Assembly: GCA_027451985.1 (NCBI GenBank)
Contig: DAIDHS010000023.1
Coordinates: forward strand, 1 to 39,875
DNA: 39,875 nucleotides
Direction of reading: 5' to 3'
Origin: Elusimicrobiota bacterium
GTDB lineage: Bacteria; Elusimicrobiota; Elusimicrobia; UBA1565; UBA9628
A program made the translations under genes and the position numbers. The notes under the pieces are model-generated. The model was not told where the DNA came from, did no database searches, and was given only the letters and a program-made list of their open reading frames with translations. Shown here piece after piece: positions 26,042 to 34,491 of the stretch. Position 1 is the stretch's first letter. The number at the start of each line of letters is the position of its first letter.

Positions 26042-26910
26042 CCGCGCGGGTGGTGCTTCTGGTGAGCGGCCTTTAAGCCCGCCGGATCGAGGTGGGTGTA
26101 GATTTGCGTGGTCGAGAGGCTCGCGTGGCCTAGAAGCTCCTGCACCACGCGCAAGTCGGCGCCGCCGCGCAGAAGGTGCGTGGCGAAGGTATGGCGGATG
26201 AGGTGCGGGTGCAGCCGGGCCGCCAAATCCGCGCGGCGGCCTAGGCTCTTGAGCTCTCGCCAGAACTGCACGCGCGAAAGCGGCTTGCCCCCCTGGCCCA
26301 AAAACAGCCGCGGATGCGCTCCGGCCGGAAATTTCCGATCGCGCAAGGCCAAGTAGCGCTCGAGCGCTCCCAGGGCCGCGGCGTGAACCGGGACCATCCT
26401 CTCCCGCGAGCCCTTGCCCAAAACGCGGATCCACCCGTCCTGCAGATTGACGTCCTCGGGCTTAAGCGCCAAGAGCTCCGAGACGCGCGCGCCCGTGGCG
26501 TAGAGGAGCTCCAGCATGGCCGTGAGCCGCGCCGCCGCCCAGCCAGAGCCCAGCGCCGCGCGCAAAAGCGCGGACATCTCGCGCTCTTCAAGATGCCTCG
26601 GCAGGCGCTTGGGCAGACGCAGGCGGCCAAGGCCCTCGGCGGGGTTCTCCTGGATGCGGCGCTCTGCGGCCTGGAAGGCGTAAAAGGACTTGATCGCCTC
26701 GATTTTGCGGAAGACCGAGGACGGCTTTAATCCCGCCTCCTTCTGCGCCCAGAGAAAATCAGAGACATCCTGGCGCGCGGCCTCAAGCGGCGCCTTGCCA
26801 GCCCTGGACAGAAAGGCCAGAAAGGCGCCGACGTCCCCCCCGTACGCTTTGCAGGTGTTGGGAGAGAGCCCGCGCTCAAGGGACAGGTACTTGAGGTATT
26901 CCTCGAGAAT
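26038..26910 (-). CDS. Xer-type tyrosine recombinase
   Basis: This 290-residue recombinase of the XerC/XerD type resolves chromosome dimers or related sites. The N-terminal SAM-like domain opens ILEEYLKYLSLERGLSPNT. The catalytic set is complete: R142 (ATGARVSEL), K166 (GKGSRER), H236 and R239 (HPHLIRHTFATH), H262 (LLGHAS) and Y271 (TTQIYTHL). No ATG, GTG or TTG exists between the recA stop and the conserved N-terminus. The first ATG (M112) would delete the whole N-terminal domain. ATT at 26910 is the best candidate start, nine bases after GGGAG. The frame is also continuous with recA through its TAG. Confidence 0.88.
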   Translation of the reverse strand: MLEEYLKYLSLERGLSPNTCKAYGGDVGAFLAFLSRAGKAPLEAARQDVSDFLWAQKEAGLKPSSVFRKIEAIKSFYAFQAAERRIQENPAEGLGRLRLPKRLPRHLEEREMSALLRAALGSGWAAARLTAMLELLYATGARVSELLALKPEDVNLQDGWIRVLGKGSRERMVPVHAAALGALERYLALRDRKFPAGAHPRLFLGQGGKPLSRVQFWRELKSLGRRADLAARLHPHLIRHTFATHLLRGGADLRVVQELLGHASLSTTQIYTHLDPAGLKAAHQKHHPRG

Positions 26911-26925
26911 GGACGCTCGCTCCCG

Positions 26926-28050
26926 CTAGGCGCGCCCCGCGGTCTCGGCGAGCTTGGCGGATCGCGCGGACTTCGCAGCGGCCGAGGATTTCTCGGCCGC
27001 TGCGGTCTTTTCCGGATCCTCCGCGGCCTCCTGGGCTTCCGGCTCGGATGGATTCAAAAACTTCTGGCGCAAAATCGCCTCGATTTTTCCAGCCGTGTCC
27101 GCATGTTCTTTCAAGTAAGCCTTGGCGTTTTCCCGGCCCTGGCCCAGGCGTTCTCCCTCGTAAAGAAACCACGACCCGGACTTCTCAATCACGCCGGCGT
27201 CGACGCCGAGATCCAGGATGCAGCCCTCGCGCGAAACACCCTGCCCCGCACGCATCTCAAACTCCGCGGTACGGTAGGGAGGCGCGACCTTGTTCTTGAC
27301 CACCTTCACGCGCGCACGCACGCCCACGATGGCGTCGCCTTCCTTAATATTCTCGGTGCGGCGGATATCCAGACGCACGGTGGCGTAGAACTTAAGCGCC
27401 AAGCCGCCGGTGGTGGTCTCCGGGTTGCCGAACATCACGCCGATTTTATGGCGGATCTGATTGATGAAGATGAGGCAGGTCCGGCTCTTAGATGTGGAGG
27501 CCGTGAGCTTGCGCAGGGCTTGGCTCATCAGTCGCGCCTGCAGGCCCATGTGCGAATCGCCCATTTCGCCTTCAATTTCCGCCTTGGGCACCAGAGCCGC
27601 GACTGAATCAATGACGATGACGTCTAAAGCGCTTGAACGCACCAGCTTCTCAGTGATTTCAAGAGCTTCTTCACCCGAGTCCGGCTGGGCGATTAAAAGG
27701 TTGTCGATGTCCACGCCCAGGAGCTTGGCATAGGCCGGGTCCATGGCGTGTTCGGCGTCGACGTAGGCGGCCGAGCCCCCGAGGCGCTGCGCCGCCGCCG
27801 CGGCCTGCAGGGCCAGCGTGGTCTTGCCCGAGGATTCGGGGCCGTAAATCTCAATGATGCGCCCGCGGGGGAATCCCCCGACTCCCAGGGCCAGGTCCAA
27901 GGATAAAATCCCGGTGGGAATCGCCTCGACCTTGATTTTGGCCGCGCGGTCTCCCAGCTTCATGATGGCCTCGCGTCCGTACGCCTTCTCGATTTGCGCC
28001 AAGGCCAGCTCCAGCGCCTTGCCCTTTCCGTTCTCGGTCGTTGTTCCCAT
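26926..28050 (-). CDS. recA: recombinase RecA
   Basis: This 374-residue recombination filament protein has Walker A GPESSGKT (70-77), [12 protein letters not shown]-like [12 protein letters not shown] and the DNA-loop L2 region GNPETTTGG. It promotes strand exchange and LexA self-cleavage. The C-terminal 45 residues are a low-complexity Ala/Glu/Lys tail. ATG 28050 lies behind a leader of about 115 bases. The Xer-type gene follows in the same frame only 15 bases after the TAG stop. Confidence 0.98.
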   Translation of the reverse strand: MGTTTENGKGKALELALAQIEKAYGREAIMKLGDRAAKIKVEAIPTGILSLDLALGVGGFPRGRIIEIYGPESSGKTTLALQAAAAAQRLGGSAAYVDAEHAMDPAYAKLLGVDIDNLLIAQPDSGEEALEITEKLVRSSALDVIVIDSVAALVPKAEIEGEMGDSHMGLQARLMSQALRKLTASTSKSRTCLIFINQIRHKIGVMFGNPETTTGGLALKFYATVRLDIRRTENIKEGDAIVGVRARVKVVKNKVAPPYRTAEFEMRAGQGVSREGCILDLGVDAGVIEKSGSWFLYEGERLGQGRENAKAYLKEHADTAGKIEAILRQKFLNPSEPEAQEAAEDPEKTAAAEKSSAAAKSARSAKLAETAGRA

Positions 28051-28170
28051 GGTTTTATTTCCCCTGTTAGGCCTCGCCGCTGGCGGGCCGGATTAAATTC
28101 TACCACATCCCTCTTACGACCGCGGCCATCCGAAAGTTCCCCGCTTCCCGCAGCGCCGAAGCGAGCTTGT

Positions 28171-28199
28171 ATTAGAACAAATTATAGAACACTTGTCAA
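28171..28199 (-). promoter_or_regulatory. recA promoter
   Basis: TTGACA (28199-28194), a 17-nt spacer and TCTAAT (28176-28171) read towards recA. The spacer contains one full GAAC repeat and the -10 adjoins another, so an SOS repressor bound there would block it. A further TAGAAT at 28102-28097 has no -35. Confidence 0.7.
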
Positions 28200-28210
28200 T
28201 TCGTTCTATA
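28174..28210. promoter_or_regulatory. candidate LexA operator cluster
   Basis: Three TAGAAC half-sites lie between the divergent recA and lexA genes: TTAGAACA (GAAC at 28175-28178), TATAGAAC (GAAC at 28187-28190) and inverted GTTCTATA (GTTC at 28203-28206). The second and third form an 8-bp dyad with a 12-bp centre that covers both -35 boxes. The first and second form a GAAC-N8-GAAC direct repeat. Confidence 0.6.
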
Positions 28211-28222
28211 GGATGCTATACT
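28193..28222 (+). promoter_or_regulatory. lexA promoter
   Basis: TTGTCA (28193-28198), an 18-nt spacer and TATACT (28217-28222) predict a start near 28229, the first base of the lexA ATG. Confidence 0.7.
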
Positions 28223-28228
28223 TTTCTC

Positions 28229-28846
28229 ATGGCCGAAATTAAACTCAGCCCCTTGCAGGGTAAGATTCTTAAGCTTCTCTCGCGGCACCTGGAAGAGCCT
28301 CTCTCTTATCGGGAACTCGCGCATGAAATCGGCGTGGCCTCCACCAACACCGTGTCCTACCACCTGCGCCAACTGGAGCGCCTGGGCCGCCTAAAGCGCG
28401 ATCCGGCCGATCCGCGCGGGTACCACGTGCTGGGCGCGCCCGAAACCGGCGTGGCCTATTTGAACCTTTACGGCCTGGCCCGCTGCGGGCCGCACGGCTC
28501 GCTGCTCGACGGCAGCCCCGTTGACCGAATTCCTGTGGCCGCGCGCCTCATTCCATGTTCCGCGGCCGACGCTTTTTTGGTCCAAGCCAAAGGCGACTCG
28601 ATGCAAGAACGCATTTACGACGGCGACTTGGTACTGGCCCGCCGGCAAAACACGGCCGAAAACGGCGACTTGGTGGTCTGCGTCAACAGGGGCGAGGCCC
28701 TCATCAAGAAGTTCAAGCAGGACCAGGACGCCGGCGGCGTAATCTTGATTTCTCTGAACTCCAAGTATGAGCCCTTCTTCGCCTCGCGGGAGGACTTCCG
28801 GATCGAGGGCGTGGTTAAGGCCATCATCTCCCGGGCGGTAAATTAA
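28229..28846 (+). CDS. lexA: LexA-type SOS repressor
   Basis: This 205-residue repressor with self-cleaving S24 domain has an N-terminal winged helix (5-65, ELAHEIGVASTNTVSYHLRQ), longer and more divergent than E. coli LexA. The catalytic serine is S124 in AKGDSM and the lysine lies in ALIKKF (K160 or K161). The scissile bond appears to be Cys86-Gly87 (LARCGPHG), where most LexA proteins have Ala-Gly; UmuD uses Cys-Gly. Position divergent to recA with shared GAAC operators supports a LexA role. Start ATG 28229 coincides with the predicted transcription start and has no Shine-Dalgarno, so leaderless translation is likely. Confidence 0.88.
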   Translation: MAEIKLSPLQGKILKLLSRHLEEPLSYRELAHEIGVASTNTVSYHLRQLERLGRLKRDPADPRGYHVLGAPETGVAYLNLYGLARCGPHGSLLDGSPVDRIPVAARLIPCSAADAFLVQAKGDSMQERIYDGDLVLARRQNTAENGDLVVCVNRGEALIKKFKQDQDAGGVILISLNSKYEPFFASREDFRIEGVVKAIISRAVN

Positions 28847-28857
28847 CGCCGGCGTCT

Positions 28858-29406
28858 TCAGCGGTTAAAGAGGCGCGTGTCCACGAGTTGAAAAGCCGTG
28901 CGCAGGCTCACCGCGCCCGGCCCCTGCGCCGGATCGGGCGCTTCGGCGTAAAAAACGCGCATCACCGTATTCTGATCCGCCCACCAAAACCGGCCCTGAG
29001 TATGGTGCGGCGGACCATAGACAAGAGCCACATCCCCCGCCAGAGCGTCGGCTGGTTTCTTATGGGTGAAGTCTGCGTCGTAAACAATCTCGATCTCCGC
29101 CAATTCGCCGCCCAGGAAGCCCCGCAGGCCATCGAAGCCGAGCCAAATATTTTGCACGCCCGCGGGCATGGATTTGACGCATTTTGAGCTGAGCTCAAAG
29201 CGCTTGACGCGTCCGCCAAGTTCGCTCTTGGCCGGGCAAGACTTGAGGCCAGGATAGTCGCGCGCGGCCCGGCCTGGGCTTTCCCCTAAAGAGAGGTTGA
29301 GGATGCTCCTCTGCACGGGCCGCAAAAGCCCCTCTGGAGGAGCTCCGGCGCATGCTGCGCACAAAAGCGCGGCGGCCGCCCCGGCCCAAAGCCGCGCGCG
29401 GACCAC
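28858..29406 (-). CDS. putative lipoprotein of unknown function
   Basis: This 182-residue protein has a lipoprotein signal, LLCAAC, with the acylated cysteine at 19. The mature part contains LSLGESPGRAARDYPGL and several short beta-like stretches (ELAEIEIVYDADF, ALVYGPPHHTQGRFWWADQ). The LGxSxxxxxxxxG start recalls small envelope proteins of the BamE/SmpA shape, but this is weak. GTG 29406 directly abuts the stop of the upstream serine hydrolase gene (TAGGTG), so both are in one transcript. Confidence 0.7.
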   Translation of the reverse strand: MVRARLWAGAAAALLCAACAGAPPEGLLRPVQRSILNLSLGESPGRAARDYPGLKSCPAKSELGGRVKRFELSSKCVKSMPAGVQNIWLGFDGLRGFLGGELAEIEIVYDADFTHKKPADALAGDVALVYGPPHHTQGRFWWADQNTVMRVFYAEAPDPAQGPGAVSLRTAFQLVDTRLFNR

Positions 29407-30531
29407 CTAGCGGACCGCGCTTTGCGACGCGCCGCGCAGCAGGGCCCGCGCGTAATAGCGGCCGCCGCGCAACAGCCGTCCGCCGTAATAGGCGAAGGTC
29501 AGGTGGCCAACGCGGATAATAAAGTTCTTCGCCCGGTGATAGCTGCTGTTGCGACCGGTGAGCACCGTGAGCGCGTAATCGCCATAGGGAGTGAAGAAAA
29601 CGGCCGAATCATGGCAGGCGCGGCGCTCCAAGCCCGTCTTGTGCGCGATGACCCAGCCCCAAGGCAGACCCTTGGCCAGGCGCCCGGACTCGGGCTTCTT
29701 GTAGCGCAGGATGTCGAGCATCATGCGGCTGGCCTCCGGGTCGACAAGTTGCCCGCGATATATCTTGGTCAGAAGAAGATTCATCTCGCGCGCCGTGGTG
29801 TAGTTGTCGTCTGCGATGCGCCCGCCGCGCAGGCTCATGCCGGCCCAGTGGATGGTCGTGTGGACGAGGCCCATCTCTCGGAATTTTTGCCGGGCGTAGC
29901 GCGCGCCCACGGCGTTGAGCAGCATGTTCGCCGCGGTGTTGTCCGACTCGCTGATGAGGTGGATGAGGAGATCGCGCACCGTGAAGCTCGTTCCGGCCGG
30001 GCTCCACTTGATGGTTCCCGAGCCGCCGGCGCGTAGGCGGCCCGTCAAAACCAGGCGCTGATCCAGGGAAAGCCCGCCTTCTTTGATTTTATAGAAGACC
30101 GCGGCCATCAAGGGCAGTTTGATAAGGCTCGCGGCGCGGAACACTTCGTCGGGACGGTACGCCCAGACCGCGCCGCTGCCCAGGTCCTCAAGGTAGATGG
30201 CGACGGGCTCTGGGTAACCGCGGGCCAGACGGTAAAGGCCTTGCGTCATCAAGCGCCATTTTTGCGGCGTCATCAGGCCGTTGGAAAATTCCGGCTTGGC
30301 CGGGATCGGGGCGCCCGGCATGGCAAGACCGCCGGCGGGCGCCGCTACGGGGAAGTGCGCCTCGACCACGGGAGCCTCGGCGCGCGAAAAGGCGGCCCTA
30401 TTCCAGTCGAGCTTGTATCCGAGCGCCAGAGAGGCGGTCACGAACAGCACGGCCACGGCGAGGAGCGGACCGGGCCGCTCCAGGCGGCGCCGCAATCGCC
30501 GCTGTTTCGCGCTATTCTCCTTGTCGATCAT
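29407..30531 (-). CDS. beta-lactamase-fold serine hydrolase, membrane anchored
   Basis: This 374-residue protein has an N-terminal membrane anchor (about 21-40) and a class A beta-lactamase/penicillin-binding-like domain. Motifs are S135LIK138, SDN (196-198) and KTG (298-300). The omega-loop Glu-xx-Leu-Asn of true class A beta-lactamases is not seen; the corresponding stretch reads GMSLRGGRIADDNYTTARE. It may therefore be a cell-wall DD-peptidase-like enzyme or an inactive binder rather than a drug-hydrolysing enzyme. A basic tail follows. It precedes the lipoprotein gene with no gap. Confidence 0.85.
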   Translation of the reverse strand: MIDKENSAKQRRLRRRLERPGPLLAVAVLFVTASLALGYKLDWNRAAFSRAEAPVVEAHFPVAAPAGGLAMPGAPIPAKPEFSNGLMTPQKWRLMTQGLYRLARGYPEPVAIYLEDLGSGAVWAYRPDEVFRAASLIKLPLMAAVFYKIKEGGLSLDQRLVLTGRLRAGGSGTIKWSPAGTSFTVRDLLIHLISESDNTAANMLLNAVGARYARQKFREMGLVHTTIHWAGMSLRGGRIADDNYTTAREMNLLLTKIYRGQLVDPEASRMMLDILRYKKPESGRLAKGLPWGWVIAHKTGLERRACHDSAVFFTPYGDYALTVLTGRNSSYHRAKNFIIRVGHLTFAYYGGRLLRGGRYYARALLRGASQSAVR

Positions 30532-30591
30532 GAACCAGGATTCCGCGCGCCCTAGTTCCGGCTCACGCTGGACCGCGGCCGACGGGCATTC

Positions 30592-33075
30592 CTAGGGCTG
30601 CTTGACCTTGGCGAATGGGCTGGCGCTGAAGGCCAACTTTTCGCCCGAACCGTCGACGTCCACATAGATGGTTGAATCCGGGCCGAACTTCTTCATCAAG
30701 ATGGCCTCGGCCAAGGGATCCTCCACCTCGCGCTGGATGGTGCGTGCCAGAGGCCTGGCACCGTAGTTGGCGTCGAAACCGCGCTTGACCAGGAATTCCT
30801 CGCTCTCGGGGGAGAACTCGATCTTGTAGCCCTGCGGCTCCATCTTGGCCTGCACTCGGCCGAGCATGATGGTGAGGATCTTCGTCATCTCCTCCTCGCC
30901 CAAGGGCCTAAAGACCACAATCTCGTTGATGCGGTTGATAAACTCGGGGTTGAACACCCGGCGAACCTCGTCCATGACCGTGTCCTTCATCTTCTTGTAG
31001 TCGCGCTCTTCGGGGTTGTCCGAGTCGGCGGTGAAGCCGATGGCCTTGCCGTGGGAAATGAGGCGCGCGCCAACGTTGGAGGTCATGATGATGACGGTAT
31101 TCTTGAAGCTCACTTTGTGCCCCAGGTTGTCATTGAGGATTCCATCGTCCATGACCTGAAGAAGGATGTTGAAGATGTCGGGATGAGCCTTCTCGATTTC
31201 ATCCAAGAGCACCACGGAGTAAGGCTTGCGGCGCACGGCCTCGGTCAACTGCCCGCCCTCCTCGTAGCCCACGTAGCCCGGGGGCGCGCCGATGAGGCGG
31301 GAGACCGCGAACTTCTCCATGTACTCGGACATGTCGATGCGGACCATGGCCTCCTCGTTGCCGAAGAGGAACTCCGCCACCGTGCGGGCGACCTCGGTCT
31401 TGCCCACGCCGGTGGGGCCTAAAAACAGGAAGCAGCCGACGGGTTTCTTGACGTCCTTCAGGCCCGCGCGCGAGCGCCGGATGGCTTGCGAGACGATGCG
31501 GATGGCCTCCTCCTGCCCGACCACGCGCTTGTGCAGATTTTCTTCCATGTGCACCAGGCGCTCGGTTTCGGACTCGGTAAGCGCGGTCACCGGCACGCCG
31601 GTCCACTTTGAGACCACCGCCGCCACGTCTTCGTCGGTCAAGGTCGGCGTGTCCAAGTCGCGCTTTTCGCGCCACTTTTTCTTGCCGTCCTCCAAGGCTT
31701 TCCTCAGCTCCTTCTCCTTGTCGCGCAGCCGCGCAGCCTTTTCGTACTCCTGGTTGGAGATGGCGCCGGATTTGTCCTTGACCACCTGCTCGATCTCCGC
31801 CTCCTTCTCCTTGAAGTGCGGCGGGATTTGCGAGGACTGCAGGCGCGAACGCGAACCCGCCTCATCGATGAGATCGATGGCCTTGTCCGGCAAAAAGCGC
31901 TCGGAGATGTAGCGGTCGGCGAGCTCCGCCGCGGCCTCCAGGGCCGCGTCGTCGTACTTGACCTTGTGGTGCGCCTCGTATTTGTGGCGCAAGCCCTTCA
32001 AAATCTCGACCGTCTCATCAACGGAGGGCGGATCGACCACGATGGGCTGGAATCGCCGCTCCAGGGCCGCATCGTGCTCGATGTACTTGCGGTACTCGTC
32101 CAGCGTGGTGGCCCCGATGCACTGGAGCTCCCCGCGCGAGAGGGCGGGCTTGATCATATTAGAGGCGTCGATTGCGCCTTCGGCCGCGCCCGCGCCGATG
32201 ACGGTGTGCAGCTCGTCGATGAAAAGGATGACCGAACCCTTCGAGCGGCGGATTTCCTCGATGATGTTTTTCAGCCTCTGCTCGAACTCGCCGCGGTACT
32301 TGGTGCCGGCCACAACCAGCGCCAAGTCCAGCGTCAAAACGCGCTTGGAGGCCAGAATCTCCGGGATATCTCCCGACGAGATGCGTTGGGCCAAGCCCTC
32401 GACGATGGCGGTCTTGCCCACGCCGGGGTCTCCGATCAAGACGGGATTGTTCTTGGTGCGCCGGGCCAGAATCTGGATCATGCGCTCGATTTCCTCGGCG
32501 CGGCCGATGACCGGGTCGAGCTTGCCCTCGCGAGCCATCATGGTGAGATCGCGGCCGAACTCGTCGAGCGTGGGCGTCTTAGACTTGGTGCGCGTGGGCG
32601 TGCTGGGCTGCTGGCCCGCAGCATGCTGGCCCTGCTGCCCTTCGCCCAAAAGATTCAAGACTTCTTCGCGCACGCCATCCAAGCGCAGACCCAAGTTTTC
32701 CAGTACGCGCGCGGCCACGCCCTCCTCCTCGCGGATGAGCCCCAAAAGCAGGTGCTCCGTGCCTACGTAGGAGTGGCCCATGTGCTGGGCCTCCTCGACG
32801 GCGTACTCCAAAACCTTCTTGGCCCGAGGCGTGAAGGGAATCTCGCCCAAAAGCATGACATTGTCACCTGTGCCGACGATTTTCTCGATTTCCGAGCGCA
32901 CGCGGCGCAGGTCCACGCCCAAATTTGCCAGCACCTGCGCAGCCACGCCTTCGCCCAAAGCGATGAGCCCCAGCAAAATGTGCTCGGTGCCGACATAATC
33001 ATGATTGAGGCGCTTGGCCTCTTCTTGCGCGATCAGGATGACTCGTTGGGCGCGTTCGGTAAAGCGATTAGACAT
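30592..33075 (-). CDS. clpC: ATP-dependent Clp protease ATPase ClpC
   Basis: This 827-residue Hsp100 unfoldase has two Clp_N repeats (about 1-145), AAA1 with GDPGVGKT (215-222), a middle region with the UVR-like [23 protein letters not shown]2 with GPTGVGKT and a Clp C-terminal domain. This domain order marks ClpC rather than ClpB. It feeds substrates to ClpP, which is not in the window. GAGGG precedes ATG 33075. Confidence 0.96.
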   Translation of the reverse strand: MSNRFTERAQRVILIAQEEAKRLNHDYVGTEHILLGLIALGEGVAAQVLANLGVDLRRVRSEIEKIVGTGDNVMLLGEIPFTPRAKKVLEYAVEEAQHMGHSYVGTEHLLLGLIREEEGVAARVLENLGLRLDGVREEVLNLLGEGQQGQHAAGQQPSTPTRTKSKTPTLDEFGRDLTMMAREGKLDPVIGRAEEIERMIQILARRTKNNPVLIGDPGVGKTAIVEGLAQRISSGDIPEILASKRVLTLDLALVVAGTKYRGEFEQRLKNIIEEIRRSKGSVILFIDELHTVIGAGAAEGAIDASNMIKPALSRGELQCIGATTLDEYRKYIEHDAALERRFQPIVVDPPSVDETVEILKGLRHKYEAHHKVKYDDAALEAAAELADRYISERFLPDKAIDLIDEAGSRSRLQSSQIPPHFKEKEAEIEQVVKDKSGAISNQEYEKAARLRDKEKELRKALEDGKKKWREKRDLDTPTLTDEDVAAVVSKWTGVPVTALTESETERLVHMEENLHKRVVGQEEAIRIVSQAIRRSRAGLKDVKKPVGCFLFLGPTGVGKTEVARTVAEFLFGNEEAMVRIDMSEYMEKFAVSRLIGAPPGYVGYEEGGQLTEAVRRKPYSVVLLDEIEKAHPDIFNILLQVMDDGILNDNLGHKVSFKNTVIIMTSNVGARLISHGKAIGFTADSDNPEERDYKKMKDTVMDEVRRVFNPEFINRINEIVVFRPLGEEEMTKILTIMLGRVQAKMEPQGYKIEFSPESEEFLVKRGFDANYGARPLARTIQREVEDPLAEAILMKKFGPDSTIYVDVDGSGEKLAFSASPFAKVKQP

Positions 33076-33111
33076 AAATTCCCTCGTGCCTGCGAAAATA
33101 GCCTGCTTTTT

Positions 33112-33117
33112 ATTGTA
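33112..33117 (-). promoter_or_regulatory. possible clpC -10 box
   Basis: TACAAT (33117-33112) lies about 37 bases before the clpC ATG in an A/T-rich stretch. The -35 region is poor. A perfect 12-bp palindrome, CTTATATATAAG (33157-33168), lies further upstream and could be a regulator site or simply the end of the preceding operon. Confidence 0.35.
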
Positions 33118-33191
33118 TCAGTTTTGCGTGTTTTAAGCCCGAATGCCTGGCCCTTCCTTATATATAAGTATGCCGCCGGCGGATTAAAGAT

Positions 33192-34478
33192 TCAAGTCTT
33201 TTCTCCGCGCGGGCGGACCTCAAGAAGGAGACCTCTCGCCGCCGCAACCTCAACGGCGCTCCCGCGCGCGATGCGGCCCGCGGCGCTGCGCGCATCCCAC
33301 AGGGCCCCCTCGACCAAGACCTTGCCCTCCGGATCGATATCCGTCTCAGCCAGGCCACGGGCGCCAACGAGGCCTTCGGCACCCGTCGCCGGCCGTCGGC
33401 CCAGAGCCCGGCCCACGATCGCGGCCAGCGCGGCGAAGGTCGATCCTAAAATAGCCAGCGCCGTCGCCAGCGAGAGCCACGGTACGGCTATGCCGCTTCT
33501 CCGGAAAAGCATGGCGACGCCGAGCGTCGCGGCGGCGGCTCCGGAAATAGCCAGAAGTCCAAAGCCGTGAAACTTGAACTCGAGAAGAAACAAAACCAGT
33601 CCCAAGCCCAGGAGCAGAAACCCGGCCGCGCCAACGGAAAGCGTTTGGAAGGAATAGAACGCCAGGATAAGAGCCGTCGCGCCCGCGACGCCTGGGAAGG
33701 CCAATCCTGGATGATAGAATTCAATAAGCAGGCCCGAGACGCCCAGGGTCATGAGAATCGCCGCCACGCTCGGATCGGCCAGAGCGCACAGGATTTTCTC
33801 ACGCCCCGACATGGGGAAGAACGCGACGGCGGCGCCCCGCGTCTCAAGCGGCCGGGAAAAGCCGGGGATTTTCCTTCCGTTGAGCCATTTTAAAAGATCG
33901 GGCAAATCGTCCGCCTCCAAGTCGACCACGTTCTTGCGCACGGCTTCTTCCGCCGTGATGGAGGCGCTTTGCTTCACCGCTTCCGTGGCCCAGGCTTGGT
34001 TTCTTCCCCGTTTTTGCGCGATGGCCCGCAGATAGGCCGCCGCGTCGTTTTTAATCTTCGCGGCTTCCGTTCCGGAGGATTTCGCGGAGCCAAAGCCGCC
34101 CAGCTCTACCGGATGCGCGGCGCCGATGTTGGTTCCGGGCGCCATCGCCGCAATCGAGGCCGCCATGGTGATGAAGACGCCCGCCGAGGCCGCACGGGCG
34201 CCCTGAGGCGCGACATAAACAACGACCGGGACCTTGGATGCAAAGATCGCCTGCACGATTTCGCGCATGGAGGCGTCCAGGCCGCCGGGCGTGTCCAGCT
34301 CGATGACGGCGGCGTTGTCCCCGTTCCGCTGCGCCGCGGCCAGCGCTCGGCCGAAATACTCCGCGGCGGGCGGACTGATGACGCCGGCGTAGCGCGCCAG
34401 CAGAATCCTCGGCGGCGCGGCGCAGGCCAAGGCGGGACAGGCCAGCAGCGCGGTCAGGAAAATGCGTGAAAAGCGCAT
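33192..34478 (-). CDS. NfeD-family membrane serine protease
   Basis: This 428-residue protein has a signal peptide (1-20) and a ClpP-class protease domain (about 24-220). It shares the Ser-Lys dyad of the archaeal 1510-N protease: S98 in RAASAGVFI and K143 in KIKNDAAAYL. Four or more membrane helices (about 250-370) and a C-terminal NfeD OB-fold (AEGLVGARGLAETDIDPEGK) follow. Such proteins partner stomatin-like proteins in membrane quality control; no stomatin gene is in the window. ATG 34478 is taken; an upstream extension in this frame only shadows lepB. Confidence 0.9.
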   Translation of the reverse strand: MRFSRIFLTALLACPALACAAPPRILLARYAGVISPPAAEYFGRALAAAQRNGDNAAVIELDTPGGLDASMREIVQAIFASKVPVVVYVAPQGARAASAGVFITMAASIAAMAPGTNIGAAHPVELGGFGSAKSSGTEAAKIKNDAAAYLRAIAQKRGRNQAWATEAVKQSASITAEEAVRKNVVDLEADDLPDLLKWLNGRKIPGFSRPLETRGAAVAFFPMSGREKILCALADPSVAAILMTLGVSGLLIEFYHPGLAFPGVAGATALILAFYSFQTLSVGAAGFLLLGLGLVLFLLEFKFHGFGLLAISGAAAATLGVAMLFRRSGIAVPWLSLATALAILGSTFAALAAIVGRALGRRPATGAEGLVGARGLAETDIDPEGKVLVEGALWDARSAAGRIARGSAVEVAAARGLLLEVRPRGEKT

Positions 34479-34491
34479 GGCGCTCCGCGGC

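Noticed and set aside
26038-28050. RecA-Xer fusion through the in-frame TAG
   Set aside because: Possible but less simple than an ATT start; RecA ends with a normal low-complexity tail before the stop. Kept only as an alternative.
31816-33570. Plus-strand open frame of 584 codons
   Set aside because: It is antisense to clpC, whose domains are complete on the minus strand; the translation has no recognisable motif.
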